DNA of 64,000 nucleotides from Pedobacter kyonggii (GCF_004310665.1 NZ_SIXF01000015.1:1-64000); one strand, 5' to 3'. Shown: positions 9,601-22,814, counted from the first letter of the stretch. Numbers and translations are program-made. Notes: generated by a model not told the origin, from the letters alone.

Positions 9601-10889
9601 AATACATTTTCTAAGATATCCCAAACTAATGGATCTTTTCTATCAACGATTTTCTTAGCAGATTTAACTGTTTTTACTACACCACGCTCAATCATCTTAC
9701 GAATAATGAACGGTTTGTAAAGTTCAGCAGCCATATCTTTAGGAATACCGCACTCGTGTAATTTAAGGCTAGGCCCTACAACAATTACAGAACGAGCTGA
9801 ATAATCCACACGTTTACCTAATAAATTCTGACGGAAACGACCTTGTTTACCTTTCAGGATATCTGAAAGTGATTTCAAAGCACGGTTACCTTCAGTTTTT
9901 ACCGCATTAACTTTACGTGAGTTATCGAATAACGAATCTACAGCTTCCTGCAACATACGTTTCTCGTTACGTAAAATTACCTCTGGTGCTTTAATCTCGA
10001 TCAAACGTTTTAAACGGTTGTTACGGATAATTACACGACGGTATAAATCATTTAAATCGGAAGTAGCGAAACGGCCACCTTCTAATGGTACTAACGGACG
10101 TAATTCTGGTGGAATAACCGGAACGATTTTAACAATCATCCACTCAGGGCGATTCTCGATACGTGTATTAGCTCCACGGAAAGCTTCAACAACCTGCAGA
10201 CGTTTTAAAGCCTCATTTTTACGTTGTTGAGAAGTTTCGTTAGCTGCCTGGTGACGTAAATCATAAGATAAAGTATCTAAATCAATACGTTTTAATAAAT
10301 CTTCTAATGCTTCAGCACCCATTTTGGCGATAAATTTATTAGGATCTTTATCGTCTAAATATTGGTTTTCTTTAGGTAATTTATCTAAAATATCTAAATA
10401 TTCTTCTTCCGTTAAGAAGTCCATATAATTGATACCTTCTTCAGCCATTAAGCCTGATTGAATAACTACGTAACGCTCGTAATAGATAATTAAATCTAAT
10501 TTTTTAGTAGGTAAACCTAATAAATAACCGATTTTGTTTGGTAAAGAGCGGAAGTACCATATGTGCGCAACAGGAACCACCAAAGCAATGTGGCCCATAC
10601 GCTCACGACGTACTTTTTTCTCCGTTACTTCAACACCACAACGATCGCAAACAATACCTTTATAACGGATACGTTTGTATTTACCGCAATGACATTCGTA
10701 ATCTTTTACCGGACCAAAAATACGCTCACAGAACAAACCATCACGCTCAGGTTTGTAAGTACGGTAATTAATGGTTTCTGGTTTCAACACCTCACCGCTT
10801 GAACGTTCCAAAATAATTTCTGGAGACGATAAGCTAATCGTGATTGATGTGAAATTGCTTTTTAATTTATTATCCTTTTTGTAAGACAT
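6603..10889 (-). CDS. rpoC: DNA-directed RNA polymerase subunit beta'
   Basis: The 1428-residue beta' subunit forms one side of the RNA polymerase active-site cleft. The N-terminal zinc ribbon is Cys66, Cys68, Cys81 and Cys84 (CHCGKY...CDRCG). The catalytic NADFDGD motif that binds Mg2+ is present in [17 protein letters not shown]. The second zinc site includes the [11 protein letters not shown] region. The length is typical for Bacteroidota, without the large inserted domain of proteobacteria. It follows rpoB by 88 bp and no promoter was recognised between them, so co-transcription is likely. Confidence 0.99.
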   Translation of the reverse strand: MSYKKDNKLKSNFTSITISLSSPEIILERSSGEVLKPETINYRTYKPERDGLFCERIFGPVKDYECHCGKYKRIRYKGIVCDRCGVEVTEKKVRRERMGHIALVVPVAHIWYFRSLPNKIGYLLGLPTKKLDLIIYYERYVVIQSGLMAEEGINYMDFLTEEEYLDILDKLPKENQYLDDKDPNKFIAKMGAEALEDLLKRIDLDTLSYDLRHQAANETSQQRKNEALKRLQVVEAFRGANTRIENRPEWMIVKIVPVIPPELRPLVPLEGGRFATSDLNDLYRRVIIRNNRLKRLIEIKAPEVILRNEKRMLQEAVDSLFDNSRKVNAVKTEGNRALKSLSDILKGKQGRFRQNLLGKRVDYSARSVIVVGPSLKLHECGIPKDMAAELYKPFIIRKMIERGVVKTVKSAKKIVDRKDPLVWDILENVLKGHPVLLNRAPTLHRLGIQAFQPKLIEGKAIQLHPLVCTAFNADFDGDQMAVHLPLGNAAILEAQVLMLAAHNILNPANGTPITVPSQDMVLGLYYITKGRRTDETRVVKGQDSNFYSPEEVIIAYNEKELDLHAFIKVRVNVKQADGSIVNKLTETTVGRVLFNQMVPEEVGYINELLTKKSLRDIIGEVVKMTGMARASQFLDDIKELGFKMAFQGGLSFNLQDVNIPVEKHTLLEQAAAEVEEVRNNYNMGFITNNERYNQIIDIWTRINNRLTTFVMTQLSSDNQGFNSVYMMLDSGARGSKEQIRQLCGMRGLMAKPQKSGSGGDIIENPILSNFKEGLSVLEYFISTHGARKGLADTALKTADAGYLTRRLHDVAQDMIVNDNDCGTLRGMYTTALKDQEDIVEPLYDRILGRTSLHDVYNPLDNTLLVGAGEDINEDVAKLIEESPLEGIEIRSVLTCESKRGVCALCYGRNLASGKRVQRGEAVGVIAAQSIGEPGTQLTLRTFHVGGTASNIAAESNIVAKFDGVIEFENIRTVDTQTEEGTVQVVLGRSGEFKIVEPGTGRIIVTNNIPYGAFLFVKEGDKLSKGDKICSWDPYNAVILSEFAGKAQFDAIIEGVTFREESDEQTGHREKVIIDTRDKTKNPSVQIVDKKGEFIKGYNIPVGAHVSVDEGETIQTGQIIAKIPRATGKTRDITGGLPRVTELFEARNPSNPAVVTEIDGVVTLGGVKRGNREITIESKDGEVKKYLVPLSKHILVQDNDFVKAGMPLSDGSISPADILSIKGPAAVQEYLVNGIQEVYRLQGVKINDKHFEVIVHQMMQKVHIEDPGDTIFLENNAVDRWDFADENDAMYDKKVVEDAGDSTDFKPGQIVSLRRLRDENSQLKRKDLKQITVRDARPATASSILQGITRASLGTKSFISAASFQETTKVLNEAAIAGKRDNMLGLKENVIVGHLIPSGTGVRGYERIIVGSQEEYDKLLASKQEEVEA

Positions 10890-10910
10890 ATCTTTTTGTT
10901 TTTAGTAGCA

Positions 10911-10977
10911 AGTACTTAGTATCGAGTATCAAGACGGATAATCCAATCTTGATACTTGATACATTAATACTCAATAC

Positions 10978-10980
<3 letters not shown>
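10911..10980 (-). repeat. GAGTATCAAG word array and hairpin between rpoB and rpoC
   Basis: The spacer consists of degenerate copies of a TATTGAGTAT / GAGTATCAAG word beginning at the rpoB stop codon. Bases 10920-10934 and 10947-10961 are inverted copies (15 bp with one G-U pair) around a 12-nt loop. A related array lies upstream of pheT (44407-44462). Confidence 0.7.
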
Positions 10981-14781
<3,801 letters not shown>

Positions 14782-14880
14782 TGGACTAAAAGATTTTAGT
14801 TTAAGAATAAACTATTTGTTTGGTTCAGATTTCAAACAGGCTCATTAACCAAACAAAATGAGATGTTTATAAACAGGTAA

Positions 14881-14907
14881 AGACACCGACATTTTCAGTC
14901 GGTGTCT
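14881..14907 (-). terminator. Hairpin (attenuator-like) between rplL and rpoB
   Basis: AGACACCGAC (14881-14890) pairs perfectly with GTCGGTGTCT (14898-14907). Only a short T run follows on the minus strand, so partial termination (attenuation), as known at the E. coli rplL-rpoB junction, is more likely than a full stop. That functional reading is an inference. Confidence 0.65.
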
Positions 14908-14938
14908 ACTACATTTTTAGCTTAGCTAAGTTAAGTGA

Positions 14939-15316
14939 TTACTTAATCTCAACTACTGCTCCAGCTTCTTCTAGTTGTTTTTTAAGAGCTTCTGCTTCGT
15001 CTTTAGCAACACCAGCTTTTAATTCTTTTGGTGCTCCGTCTACTAAGTCTTTAGCTTCTTTCAAACCTAAACCAGTTAAGTCTTTAACAAGTTTTACAAC
15101 TGCTAATTTCTGACCACCAGCTTCTTTTAAGATTACATCAAAAGATGTTTTTTCTGCAGCAGCAGCAGGTGCATCACCACCAGCAGCAGGACCAGCAACT
15201 ACAGCAGCAGCTGCAGGCTCGATACCATACTCATCTTTTAAGATTTGAGCTAATTCATTAACTTCTTTTACTGTTAAGTTTACTAATTGCTCAGCAAACG
15301 CTTTTAAATCTGCCAT
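14939..15316 (-). CDS. rplL: 50S ribosomal protein L7/L12
   Basis: The 125-residue stalk protein, present in several copies per ribosome, recruits translation GTPases such as the EF-Tu encoded upstream. It has the N-terminal dimerisation helices, an Ala/Gly-rich hinge (about residues 36-53) and the conserved C-terminal domain with [20 protein letters not shown] and [16 protein letters not shown]. It lies 66 bp downstream of rplJ. Confidence 0.98.
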   Translation of the reverse strand: MADLKAFAEQLVNLTVKEVNELAQILKDEYGIEPAAAAVVAGPAAGGDAPAAAAEKTSFDVILKEAGGQKLAVVKLVKDLTGLGLKEAKDLVDGAPKELKAGVAKDEAEALKKQLEEAGAVVEIK

Positions 15317-15382
15317 TTTATTAAGATTTTAAAAATTTACGTGTGTAATAATTTTGTTTAATTTGCGAACTTAAGGTGTTCG

Positions 15383-15904
15383 TTAACCTTCTCTTTCTTG
15401 AAGAGTTTTAACAATTCCTGCAATTTTGCTACCGCCTGATTGAAGCGCAGATAGAACATTTTTAGCTGGTGACTGTAATAATCCAATGATATCCCCAATA
15501 AGCTCTTCTCTTGATTTTAAGCTTACTAAGTTATTCAATTGGTCGTCGCCAACGTATACTGATGAATCTATATATGCTGCTTTAAGCACTGGTTTATCAG
15601 AAGTTTTTCTCAAAGTTTTAATCAACTTAGCCGGAGCGTTTGCTGTTTTTGAGAATAATAATGATGATGAACCTTTAAGGGCTTCGTATATCTCAGAAGC
15701 ATCGCCATCTAAACCTTCAATCGCTTTGCGGATTAAAGAGTTCTTAGCAACCTTCATTACGATATCACCTTCGAAACATTTGCGGCGGATGTTATTGATC
15801 TGCTCTACAGAAAGGCTAGATGTATCAGCAATATAAAAATTGCCAAACTCTTGCATTTGTCCTTGTAGCTCTAAAACTACTTCGTTTTTTTCTTCTCTGT
15901 TCAT
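15383..15904 (-). CDS. rplJ: 50S ribosomal protein L10
   Basis: The 173-residue L10 anchors L7/L12 dimers to 23S rRNA. The N-terminal domain contains VEQINNIRRKCFEGDIVMKVAKNSLIRKA in family-typical form, and the C-terminal helix carries the stalk-binding segment. The start lies 2 bp after the rplA stop, so the two are translationally coupled. Confidence 0.97.
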   Translation of the reverse strand: MNREEKNEVVLELQGQMQEFGNFYIADTSSLSVEQINNIRRKCFEGDIVMKVAKNSLIRKAIEGLDGDASEIYEALKGSSSLLFSKTANAPAKLIKTLRKTSDKPVLKAAYIDSSVYVGDDQLNNLVSLKSREELIGDIIGLLQSPAKNVLSALQSGGSKIAGIVKTLQEREG

Positions 15905-15906
15905 GA

Positions 15907-16605
15907 TTAGATCCCCGCTACTGATTTTGTTTCAATTGCAATCCCAGGACTCATTGTAGAAGACACGTGAATGCTCTTAAAATAAGTTCCTTTTGCAGCA
16001 GATGGTTTTAATTTAGAAATTACTTGAATAATCTCAAGTGCATTCTCATAAATTTTGTCTGCTGGGAATGATACTTTTCCTATCGAGGCGTGTATGATAC
16101 CCGTTTTGTCTACTTTAAAATCAATTTTACCTGCTTTAACCTCTGTTACAGCTTTACCAACTTCGTTAGTTACTGTACCAGATTTTGGGTTAGGCATTAA
16201 GTTCCTTGGACCTAAAACACGGCCCAATTTACCTACCTTAGCCATACAAGCTGGTGTAGTGATAATAATGTCTACATCGGTCCAACCACCTTCAATTTTA
16301 GCTACATACTCGTCTAAACCTACGAAGTCTGCGCCAGCTGCTTTTGCTTCTTCTTCCTTATCAGGAGTTACTAAAGCTAAAACACGTACAGTTTTACCTG
16401 TTCCGTGTGGTAAAGTAGCAATACCACGTACCATTTGATTGGCTTTACGCGGATCTACTCCTAAAGATACATCAATATCAACTGAAGCATCGAATTTAGT
16501 AGTAGTGATTTCTTTTACCAAAGCAGCAGCATCCTTCAAAGTATAAGCTTTACCAGCTTCTATCTTAGCATGTGCCTTTTTTTGATTTTTAGTTAATTTC
16601 GCCAC
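15907..16605 (-). CDS. rplA: 50S ribosomal protein L1
   Basis: The 232-residue L1 forms the mobile L1 stalk. The signature [11 protein letters not shown]...[32 protein letters not shown] region is clear, and the length is standard. In other bacteria free L1 represses its own rplK-rplA message; no equivalent site could be proved here. It starts 20 bp after rplK. Confidence 0.97.
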   Translation of the reverse strand: MAKLTKNQKKAHAKIEAGKAYTLKDAAALVKEITTTKFDASVDIDVSLGVDPRKANQMVRGIATLPHGTGKTVRVLALVTPDKEEEAKAAGADFVGLDEYVAKIEGGWTDVDIIITTPACMAKVGKLGRVLGPRNLMPNPKSGTVTNEVGKAVTEVKAGKIDFKVDKTGIIHASIGKVSFPADKIYENALEIIQVISKLKPSAAKGTYFKSIHVSSTMSPGIAIETKSVAGI

Positions 16606-16625
16606 TGTTGTAAACTGTTTTTTAA

Positions 16626-17069
16626 TTAATTGTTCCAGGGTGCGTCACCAGAAACGGTGATTCCCATACTGCGTGCTGTACCGGCAACCATACTCATTGC
16701 AGATTCGATCGTAAATGCATTTAAATCAGGCATTTTATCTTCAGCAATAACTTTAATCTGGTCCCAGGTCACCGATCCAACTTTTTTACGGTTAGGCTCA
16801 GCAGAACCACTCTGTAATTTAGTAGCATCTTTTAACTGGATTGCTACCGGAGGGGTTTTGATGATGAAATCGAATGACTTATCAGCATAAACAGTAATTA
16901 CAACTGGCAATACTTTACCTGCTTTATCTTGGGTACGAGCGTTGTACTGTTTGCAAAACTCCATAATGTTCACCCCTTTAGCACCTAATGCAGGTCCTAC
17001 TGGTGGCGATGGATTTGCCGCTCCGCCTTTGATCTGTAATTTGATCATTGCACTGACTTCTTTTGCCAT
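16626..17069 (-). CDS. rplK: 50S ribosomal protein L11
   Basis: The 147-residue L11 belongs to the GTPase-associated centre. It has the proline-rich [30 protein letters not shown]-terminal domain and an rRNA-binding C-terminal domain. It is the first gene of its own transcription unit here: a strong promoter lies 93 bp upstream, and nusG, its usual immediate neighbour, ends with a separate terminator 2.4 kb away. Confidence 0.98.
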   Translation of the reverse strand: MAKEVSAMIKLQIKGGAANPSPPVGPALGAKGVNIMEFCKQYNARTQDKAGKVLPVVITVYADKSFDFIIKTPPVAIQLKDATKLQSGSAEPNRKKVGSVTWDQIKVIAEDKMPDLNAFTIESAMSMVAGTARSMGITVSGDAPWNN

Positions 17070-17161
17070 TTTGTGTTTTTTGTTTATTTAAAACTCAATG
17101 TTAAATATTGGAAGCATGTAACATTTAATTCCTCATAGCTCCTATAAAGCTTAAAGGACTG

Positions 17162-17192
17162 CAAAGATATGGATAATCTTGCAGTCCTACAA
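17162..17192 (-). promoter_or_regulatory. rplK promoter
   Basis: On the minus strand TTG (17190-17192), a 20-bp spacer and TATCTTTG (17162-17169) match the Bacteroidota housekeeping consensus. A 9-bp inverted repeat, GGACTGCAA / TTGCAGTCC (17156-17187), overlaps the promoter, with its downstream arm just past the -7 element. Confidence 0.75.
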
Positions 17193-17257
17193 TAGGTGAG
17201 GTAAAATTATTATTTTTGTAATTAAAATGTACTCTCATTGTTTTCCTTTCAAAGTAA

Positions 17258-17292
17258 CCCCATCTTGTTTAGGAGGGCTAAGGAACAAGGGG
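17258..17292. repeat. Imperfect hairpin downstream of the 159-residue gene
   Basis: CCCC-AT-CTTGTT at 17258-17269 pairs with AACAAGGGG ending at 17292, with a 2-nt bulge. It may end transcripts of the secreted cassette, but there is no clear T run. Confidence 0.4.
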
Positions 17293-17360
17293 CCTTTAGT
17301 CGTTCTAATACCTGTTGTGCTTTTTCAGATAGCTTATTATTATTTAAGATTATTTCAAAA

Positions 17361-17840
17361 CTAATTAACCTCTCGGGGCAAGCTGGCGTCAACTATAGGC
17401 TTCAATACGATTAAGGGTTTTCCATAAACCGTTTCAGGGATTAAGTTTGCTATGCTATTTAAAAACCCAGTTTCATAATCTATACAGTTATCAGTTGTTT
17501 TATAACAATAATAAGAAAAGAGCACAATCTTTGAGGCGTACTCATTAAATTTAAAGTTGTGTGTTTTAATTCTTTTTAATAACGAATTATCAAGTGCATA
17601 TAATCGTTTTGTTTCGGAGTTCAATTTACTTGAGTAATACAGGGTATCAATTTTTCCTTCTGCATCAAAAGAAAGTGCTATCGCAAAAAAATGTGCAAAA
17701 TTCTTTTTAGTACTATCATAGGCGTCTCCTTTTGTACCCTTTATAACCAAATTGCTTATGAACTCTGGCAACTTAGGTGTTTTCTGCCCAAATGCTATGC
17801 TACTCAATAGCATAACAAAAATAAATAATAGGTATTTCAT
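17361..17840 (-). CDS. Secreted protein of unknown function, partner of the HExxH lipoprotein
   Basis: A 159-residue protein with a clear signal peptide (cleavage near SSIAFGQ). I do not recognise the family. It has two Cys close together (YYCYKTTDNCIDYE) and a short C-terminal KPIVDASLPREVN. It begins 2 bp after the stop of the 484-residue lipoprotein, so the two form a coupled pair. A +1 frame continues open for about 40 codons past the stop with a helix-like sequence (see findings), so the C-terminus may be frameshifted. No promoter lies between the two genes. Confidence 0.65.
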   Translation of the reverse strand: MKYLLFIFVMLLSSIAFGQKTPKLPEFISNLVIKGTKGDAYDSTKKNFAHFFAIALSFDAEGKIDTLYYSSKLNSETKRLYALDNSLLKRIKTHNFKFNEYASKIVLFSYYCYKTTDNCIDYETGFLNSIANLIPETVYGKPLIVLKPIVDASLPREVN

Positions 17841-17842
17841 AT

Positions 17843-19297
17843 TTAATTACAATATGTTCCTTGTTTAGGAGATGTAGACTTATTCATATATTTTCCATTT
17901 ACCTCATTTATTGCATCTCTTTGTTCTTGAGTTAGTTTACTTGTGTAAAGATTAGTTCCTTCTAAACCTCCCCAACTAAGAGCCCAAGCATCTTGACTAC
18001 TTATATTCGGAAAAGCAATTTTTAAAGCACCTGTCATTAATATCAAATATTTATTGGCCATATCCTCATGCTGGGTTGAAATATTGTATTTCCCATCTGA
18101 GCCCATGGTTAATTTACTGAACATGTATGCGTGTAAAATCTCATGGTATATAGTACTTAATATATATTCTTGAGAATAGCCCGGCAGCTTGTTCGCATTT
18201 AATCTAATATCGAAATAAATTGAGGTTGCACTCGCTCTTCCAGCATCTCCAGAAATATTGTCAGGCAAAGTGGTAACATCTGTAAATGTTAAATTTAAAC
18301 TTTCAAATTGTACGGTTCCTCCAAAAGTTTCATTAAGCATATTTCTAATCGTTGTTTTAGCACTTAATGCATTTGCCAATTGTGCTTTAATACATTGGTT
18401 TTTAACACTATCAATTATTTCTCTCTGCTCACAACTCTCTAAACCCGTAGTCCCGCCAATACAACCACAATTTGGTATTTCAATGGCAGAACCATTTACA
18501 TTACCGTTGCAATCAACATAAGGATCAGGAGAACCATCCACAGGTTCAACATCTACCTCTTCGTACTGACCACCACCAGCACCGGAGCAACTAATACTAT
18601 ACGAGTAGCCTGTTAATTTTGGGAAACATGCTTCATAGCTTCCTTCTCGCTCAAAGCAAATTGTCGCATAAACCGGATAACCAAAAATACTACAAGACTG
18701 AGAAAATTTATCTGGACCTATTCCCATTTGTAATGTTTTTTGGGTATTTTTTATTCTTCGAAAAGTCGTTGTTTTTCCATGTTGATACTTCCAGCCATTC
18801 AAAAACGTTCCATTAAGACTGTAAAAATTGATATCTCCGCTGAACTCACCTACATTTCTAAAATGCATATCATGTAAATCAATTTTGTTATCCGAAATAA
18901 TACTCATGTAATACCCTTTCGTTACATTATTCTTTAAATTCTTAATAAAGAGGAGCTTAAATAAATTTTTCGAAAAAAGTTCTTTACCCTGCTCCGGATT
19001 AATATCATACCTGCTTATAAAAACACCTTTTGGATTATCAAAATCAGCTTCGTAAATCAAAGTGTCGCCTATTTTAGACTCTTTGATTGTTTCCCATTTT
19101 GGATTTAATGACGCAAGTAGATTCGTATTCAAATTATTTGTATTCATAGTTTTATACAAATGTTTTAAATTTTCAATCTCGGAGATAGAAAGGTCATTAT
19201 GTTTGTCCTTTTTACAAGAATAAATAATAACAGTAGTGGCAAGTAATAAAGTTAAAGCAAATAGATACTGCTTTAACGAGGCGTAATTTTTCTTCAT
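17843..19297 (-). CDS. Lipoprotein with zincin-type HExxH motif, probable metallopeptidase
   Basis: A 484-residue surface lipoprotein: signal with lipobox IYSC (Cys28) followed by a KKDKHND sorting-like tail. The middle part (about 200-290) is rich in Cys and Gly. The C-terminal third contains IYHEILHAYMF with HEILH at 385-389, and a downstream His410-Glu411, as in SprT-like or other gluzincin-type metallopeptidases. Peptidase activity is inferred from this motif only. It starts about 170 bp after nusG and its terminator, inside the otherwise conserved nusG-rplK interval, and pairs with the 159-residue gene. Confidence 0.7.
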   Translation of the reverse strand: MKKNYASLKQYLFALTLLLATTVIIYSCKKDKHNDLSISEIENLKHLYKTMNTNNLNTNLLASLNPKWETIKESKIGDTLIYEADFDNPKGVFISRYDINPEQGKELFSKNLFKLLFIKNLKNNVTKGYYMSIISDNKIDLHDMHFRNVGEFSGDINFYSLNGTFLNGWKYQHGKTTTFRRIKNTQKTLQMGIGPDKFSQSCSIFGYPVYATICFEREGSYEACFPKLTGYSYSISCSGAGGGQYEEVDVEPVDGSPDPYVDCNGNVNGSAIEIPNCGCIGGTTGLESCEQREIIDSVKNQCIKAQLANALSAKTTIRNMLNETFGGTVQFESLNLTFTDVTTLPDNISGDAGRASATSIYFDIRLNANKLPGYSQEYILSTIYHEILHAYMFSKLTMGSDGKYNISTQHEDMANKYLILMTGALKIAFPNISSQDAWALSWGGLEGTNLYTSKLTQEQRDAINEVNGKYMNKSTSPKQGTYCN

Positions 19298-19420
19298 TTT
19301 GTTAATTTAGATAATGATTATTTGAGAGATGAGATAAACGAATATAGTAATAAATTTTAAACTACAAATAAATTCTACATCAAAAGTATATAAAAATACA
19401 AATCGATCTAAAACAAAAAA

Positions 19421-19446
19421 AGCCTTAGAAAATAAATTCTAAGGCT
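19421..19446 (-). terminator. nusG terminator
   Basis: AGCCTTAGAA (19421-19430) pairs perfectly with TTCTAAGGCT (19437-19446). A TTTTTTTGTTTT tract follows on the minus strand. It separates tuf-secE-nusG from the cassette and from rplK. Confidence 0.88.
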
Positions 19447-19468
19447 CTTTGATATGTTAAATAATTTC

Positions 19469-20008
19469 TTATTCTTTTTCTACTTGCATGTAGTTAAGCT
19501 CAAGTGGCGTTTTACGTCCAAAAATCTTAACCATCACTTTCAGTTTTTTCTTCTCTTCATTTACCTCTTCGATAATACCTGAGAAACCATTGAAAGGTCC
19601 GTCCATCACTTTAATGCCTTCGCCAACGTAATAAGGCACATTCATTGTTTCACCCTGCTCGCTCATCTCATCAACCACACCTAAAATACGGTTAACTTCT
19701 GCCTGGCGCATTGGGATTGGATTACCAGCTTTATCACCCAAAAAACCAATAACACTATTAATTCCTTTAATGATGTGCTCTAATTCTCCATCTAATGTAG
19801 CTTCGATTAGAACATAACCCGGATAGAAGTTACGCTCTTTGGCAATTTTTTTACCATCTTTCATTTGGTAATATTTTTCCATTGGTATTAAAACCTGAGG
19901 AACCAAATGAGAGAAACCTAAACGGCTGATCTCAGCATCAATGTACTGTTTTACTTTCTTTTCCTTACCGCTAACAGCCCTTACAACGTACCACTTTAGA
20001 TCGCTCAT
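19469..20008 (-). CDS. nusG: Transcription termination/antitermination protein NusG
   Basis: A 179-residue NusG. The N-terminal NGN domain begins KWYVVRAVSGKEKKVKQYI and includes FYPGYVLIE; the C-terminal KOW domain contains GEGIKVMDGPFNGFSGIIEEVN. It clamps RNA polymerase and links it to Rho or the leading ribosome. It starts 9 bp after secE. Confidence 0.98.
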   Translation of the reverse strand: MSDLKWYVVRAVSGKEKKVKQYIDAEISRLGFSHLVPQVLIPMEKYYQMKDGKKIAKERNFYPGYVLIEATLDGELEHIIKGINSVIGFLGDKAGNPIPMRQAEVNRILGVVDEMSEQGETMNVPYYVGEGIKVMDGPFNGFSGIIEEVNEEKKKLKVMVKIFGRKTPLELNYMQVEKE

Positions 20009-20017
20009 TAGTAAATA

Positions 20018-20215
20018 TTAATTAGAAAGTGATTTATAAAAAGTATCTAACACAAATGTTGATCCTTTATCCATTGCAAAAATAACCAATGCAATAATTA
20101 AAGAAGCCACTAATACAAGAATTGCAGAACTTTGCAGTTCACCCCAGGTAGGCCATGTAACCTTCTGGGTCATTTCATCGTACGATTCTTTTATAAACTC
20201 AACTACTTTAGCCAT
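20018..20215 (-). CDS. secE: Preprotein translocase subunit SecE
   Basis: A 65-residue single-TM SecE that stabilises the SecYEG channel. The core EFIKESYDEMTQKVTWPTWGELQSS is the family signature, followed by one membrane helix (about residues 30-50). The ATG at 20215 (MAKVVEF) is chosen. An upstream in-frame extension would be translated from a repeat-type leader and is not family-like. It sits between tRNA-Trp and nusG, as in most bacteria. Confidence 0.95.
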   Translation of the reverse strand: MAKVVEFIKESYDEMTQKVTWPTWGELQSSAILVLVASLIIALVIFAMDKGSTFVLDTFYKSLSN

Positions 20216-20244
20216 ATTTAATTTATTGAATGACAGAATGACTA

Positions 20245-20300
20245 AATGAGTGAATGATAATATTCGAAAGCTAACCTTCAAATTCAATCATTCACTCATT
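20245..20300 (-). repeat. Perfect 14-bp inverted repeat upstream of secE
   Basis: AATGAGTGAATGAT (20245-20258) and ATCATTCACTCATT (20287-20300) are exact inverted copies 28 bp apart, in the space between tRNA-Trp and secE. The arms belong to a TGAATGA word array also seen at about 22029-22060. It could act in processing of the tRNA-mRNA transcript. Confidence 0.7.
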
Positions 20301-20324
20301 CAATTACTCAACCATTGTTTTGAG

Positions 20325-20395
20325 CACGGGAACAAGGATTCGAACCCTGATCAAAGGTTTTGGAGACCTCTATTCTACCGTTGAACTATTCCCGT
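20325..20395 (-). tRNA. tRNA-Trp (CCA anticodon)
   Basis: A full cloverleaf: acceptor ACGGGAA/TTCCCGT, D-arm GTTC/GAAT, anticodon stem GAGGT/ACCTT around loop CTCCAAA (anticodon CCA), T-arm CAGGG/CCTTG with TTCGAAT. CCA is not encoded. It lies between tuf and secE, the conserved position. Confidence 0.97.
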
Positions 20396-20478
20396 AATTA
20401 GAAAGCAAAGTGCTTAAGCGTACTCAAACACTTTGCTTTTCTTATTTTCTTTAGTCCCGATAAATCGGGATTTAAGAT

Positions 20479-21666
20479 TTATTTTAAAATTTCAGTTACC
20501 TGACCAGCACCTACTGTTCTACCACCTTCACGGATAGCGAAACGTAGACCTTTTTCCATTGCGATAGCGTTGATCAACTTTACAGTGATTGTAACGTTAT
20601 CACCTGGCATTACCATCTCAGTACCTTCAGCTAGTGAAATCTCACCAGTAACGTCTGTGGTACGGAAATAGAATTGAGGACGGTATTTATTGAAGAATGG
20701 AGTGTGACGACCACCTTCTGCTTTTGATAATACATAGATCTCAGCTTTGAAATCAGTGTGAGGAGTTACTGAACCTGGTTTACAGATTACCATACCACGA
20801 CGGATATCAGTTTTCTCAATACCACGTAACAATAAACCTACGTTATCACCAGCTTCACCATAATCTAAGATCTTACGGAACATCTCAACACCAGTTACTG
20901 TAGATTTTAAGTTCTCAGCACCCATACCTAAGATTTCAACTGGATCTCCAGAGTTGATCACACCACGCTCAATACGACCAGTTGCTACAGTACCACGACC
21001 AGTGATCGAGAATACATCTTCAACAGGCATTAAGAATGGAAGATCAGTTAAACGTGGAGGAATTGGAATGTAGCTATCAACAGCATCCATTAATTCCATA
21101 ATTTTCGCTACCCACTTAGCATCTCCGTTCAAACCACCTAAAGCAGAACCTTGAATAACAGGAATATCATCACCAGGGAAATCGTAGAACGATAATAATT
21201 CACGAACTTCCATTTCTACTAATTCTAATAATTCAGGATCATCAACCATATCCACTTTGTTCATGAATACAACCAATGAAGGTACACCAACCTGACGAGC
21301 CAATAAGATGTGCTCACGAGTTTGTGGCATTGGACCATCAGTAGCAGCAACAACGATAATAGCACCATCCATTTGAGCCGCACCTGTAACCATGTTTTTA
21401 ACATAATCCGCGTGACCTGGACAATCTACGTGTGCGTAGTGACGGTTTGCAGTTGAATACTCAACGTGCGCAGTATTAATTGTAATACCTCTTTCTTTTT
21501 CCTCAGGAGCTGAGTCAATTGAATCGAATGAACGTGCCTCAGATAAACCTGCATCAGCTAAAACTTTTGTAATAGCTGCTGTTAAAGTTGTTTTACCGTG
21601 ATCGACGTGACCGATTGTACCGATGTTTAAGTGCGGTTTACTACGGTCAAATTTTTCTTTTGCCAT
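20479..21666 (-). CDS. tuf: Elongation factor Tu
   Basis: A 395-residue EF-Tu, which delivers aminoacyl-tRNA to the ribosome. The G1 motif GHVDHGKT is at 19-26, G3 DCPGHADY and G4 NKVD follow, and domains 2 and 3 are complete to the GAGQVTEIL end. It stands between four tRNA genes and tRNA-Trp, giving the classical Thr-Tyr-Gly-Thr-tuf-Trp-secE-nusG order. Codons are strongly biased, as for a highly expressed gene. Confidence 0.99.
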   Translation of the reverse strand: MAKEKFDRSKPHLNIGTIGHVDHGKTTLTAAITKVLADAGLSEARSFDSIDSAPEEKERGITINTAHVEYSTANRHYAHVDCPGHADYVKNMVTGAAQMDGAIIVVAATDGPMPQTREHILLARQVGVPSLVVFMNKVDMVDDPELLELVEMEVRELLSFYDFPGDDIPVIQGSALGGLNGDAKWVAKIMELMDAVDSYIPIPPRLTDLPFLMPVEDVFSITGRGTVATGRIERGVINSGDPVEILGMGAENLKSTVTGVEMFRKILDYGEAGDNVGLLLRGIEKTDIRRGMVICKPGSVTPHTDFKAEIYVLSKAEGGRHTPFFNKYRPQFYFRTTDVTGEISLAEGTEMVMPGDNVTITVKLINAIAMEKGLRFAIREGGRTVGAGQVTEILK

Positions 21667-21791
21667 TTTATTTATAACTAATTAGTAGGTTAACTTTTTA
21701 TTAATTTTATTTATTGTTTTGATGCAATGCAACACAAAAAACCTTGTCTACCCTGCATATTAAACAGATTTAACAAAGCTTTATTATCCTG

Positions 21792-21863
<72 letters not shown>

Positions 21864-21948
21864 TTTTTAGTTTCCAGTTCCAGCCTTTTTTAGTTTTAAA
21901 CAAATTAAAACTGTTACCGATAACTGCCCACTTTCTAATTTTTATTGG

Positions 21949-22021
21949 AGCGGAAGACGAGGTTCGAACTCGCGACCTATAGCTTGGAAGGCTATCGCTC
22001 TACCAACTGAGCTACTTCCGC
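21949..22021 (-). tRNA. tRNA-Gly (TCC anticodon)
   Basis: Acceptor GCGGAAG/CTTCCGC, anticodon stem ATAGC/GCTAT around CTTCCAA, T-arm with TTCGAAC. CCA is not encoded. Confidence 0.97.
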
Positions 22022-22102
22022 TTTTAAAAACTAGTGATTGATTGAATGAAAGAATGATAGAAATAATCTCTCATTAAAACATTTGGTCGTTCATTTAAAG
22101 TG

Positions 22103-22185
22103 TGGGGAGAGAAGGATTCGAACCTTCGAAATCTTGCGATAACAGAGTTACAGTCTGTCCCATTTGGCCGCTCTGGAATCTCCCC
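22103..22185 (-). tRNA. tRNA-Tyr (GTA anticodon)
   Basis: A class II tRNA with a long variable arm, as expected for bacterial tyrosine tRNA. Acceptor GGGGAGA/TCTCCCC, anticodon stem ACAGA/TCTGT around CTGTAAC, T-loop TTCGAAT. Confidence 0.97.
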
Positions 22186-22223
22186 ATTTTTACTTTAAAA
22201 TGCTAACACTTTAAAATAAAAAG

Positions 22224-22296
<73 letters not shown>

Positions 22297-22424
22297 TTTA
22301 AATTTTGTGCAATGATACGAAAAATCTTCATTTTTCATACTATTAACGTGTTTTTTTAAAACTTTTATCTTTTTAAAGAACAAGCCTTTTCTTCTTGGCC
22401 TAACACCGTTTCCGAAAGGGAATG

Positions 22425-22454
22425 CAAATATACACACTTATATTTCACTTCAAA
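22425..22454 (-). promoter_or_regulatory. Promoter of the tRNA-tuf-secE-nusG unit
   Basis: On the minus strand TTTG (22451-22454), an 18-bp spacer and TATATTTG (22425-22432) match the Bacteroidota consensus. They lie about 130 bp before tRNA-Thr. Confidence 0.7.
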
Positions 22455-22530
22455 ATAAATTTGAAAAAAAATAGTGAAATTTTTAGCCCTCTCACTCAAT
22501 TAAGACGATTTAAAATAATAGGTACTTCAT

Positions 22531-22565
22531 AATCAGTCGCTTTGCTTCCGCTTAAAATTGTATTA
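22531..22565 (-). repeat. Degenerate duplicate of the 3' end of hpf
   Basis: This stretch matches 22839-22873, the 3' coding end of hpf, at about 29 of 35 bases by eye. Read on the minus strand it encodes TILSGSKATDY, against AILSESEAADY in hpf, and runs on to a stop. It looks like a remnant of a duplicated hpf end. Confidence 0.5.
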
Positions 22566-22780
22566 TTTTTTTTAACTTTTTCTGTGTTCTAACGAATATG
22601 AATCGGTTTTTAAGTTTAATTGCACTTGCCCTCAAGCCCTGGCGCTTTCCAGCTACCACTTATTATATCCTTTAACACCACAAAACTGTTTACATCCTTA
22701 TTAAATTTTTAAAAAAAATCAATCGATACCATAATGTATTAGTCAAAAACAATAGTAAATTCCTCGCTATAGTCCATAAA

Positions 22781-22814
22781 AAAGGCAACATAATGATTAA
22801 TCATGTTGCCTTTT
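22781..22814 (-). terminator. hpf terminator
   Basis: AAAGGCAACAT (22781-22791) pairs with ATGTTGCCTTT (22803-22813). On the minus strand a T6 tract follows. It lies about 20 nt past the hpf stop. Confidence 0.88.

Noticed and set aside
20018-20287. A longer SecE with a 24-residue N-terminal extension
   Set aside because: The extension is translated from the TGAATGA word array, and SecE families start at the MAKVVEF-equivalent position.
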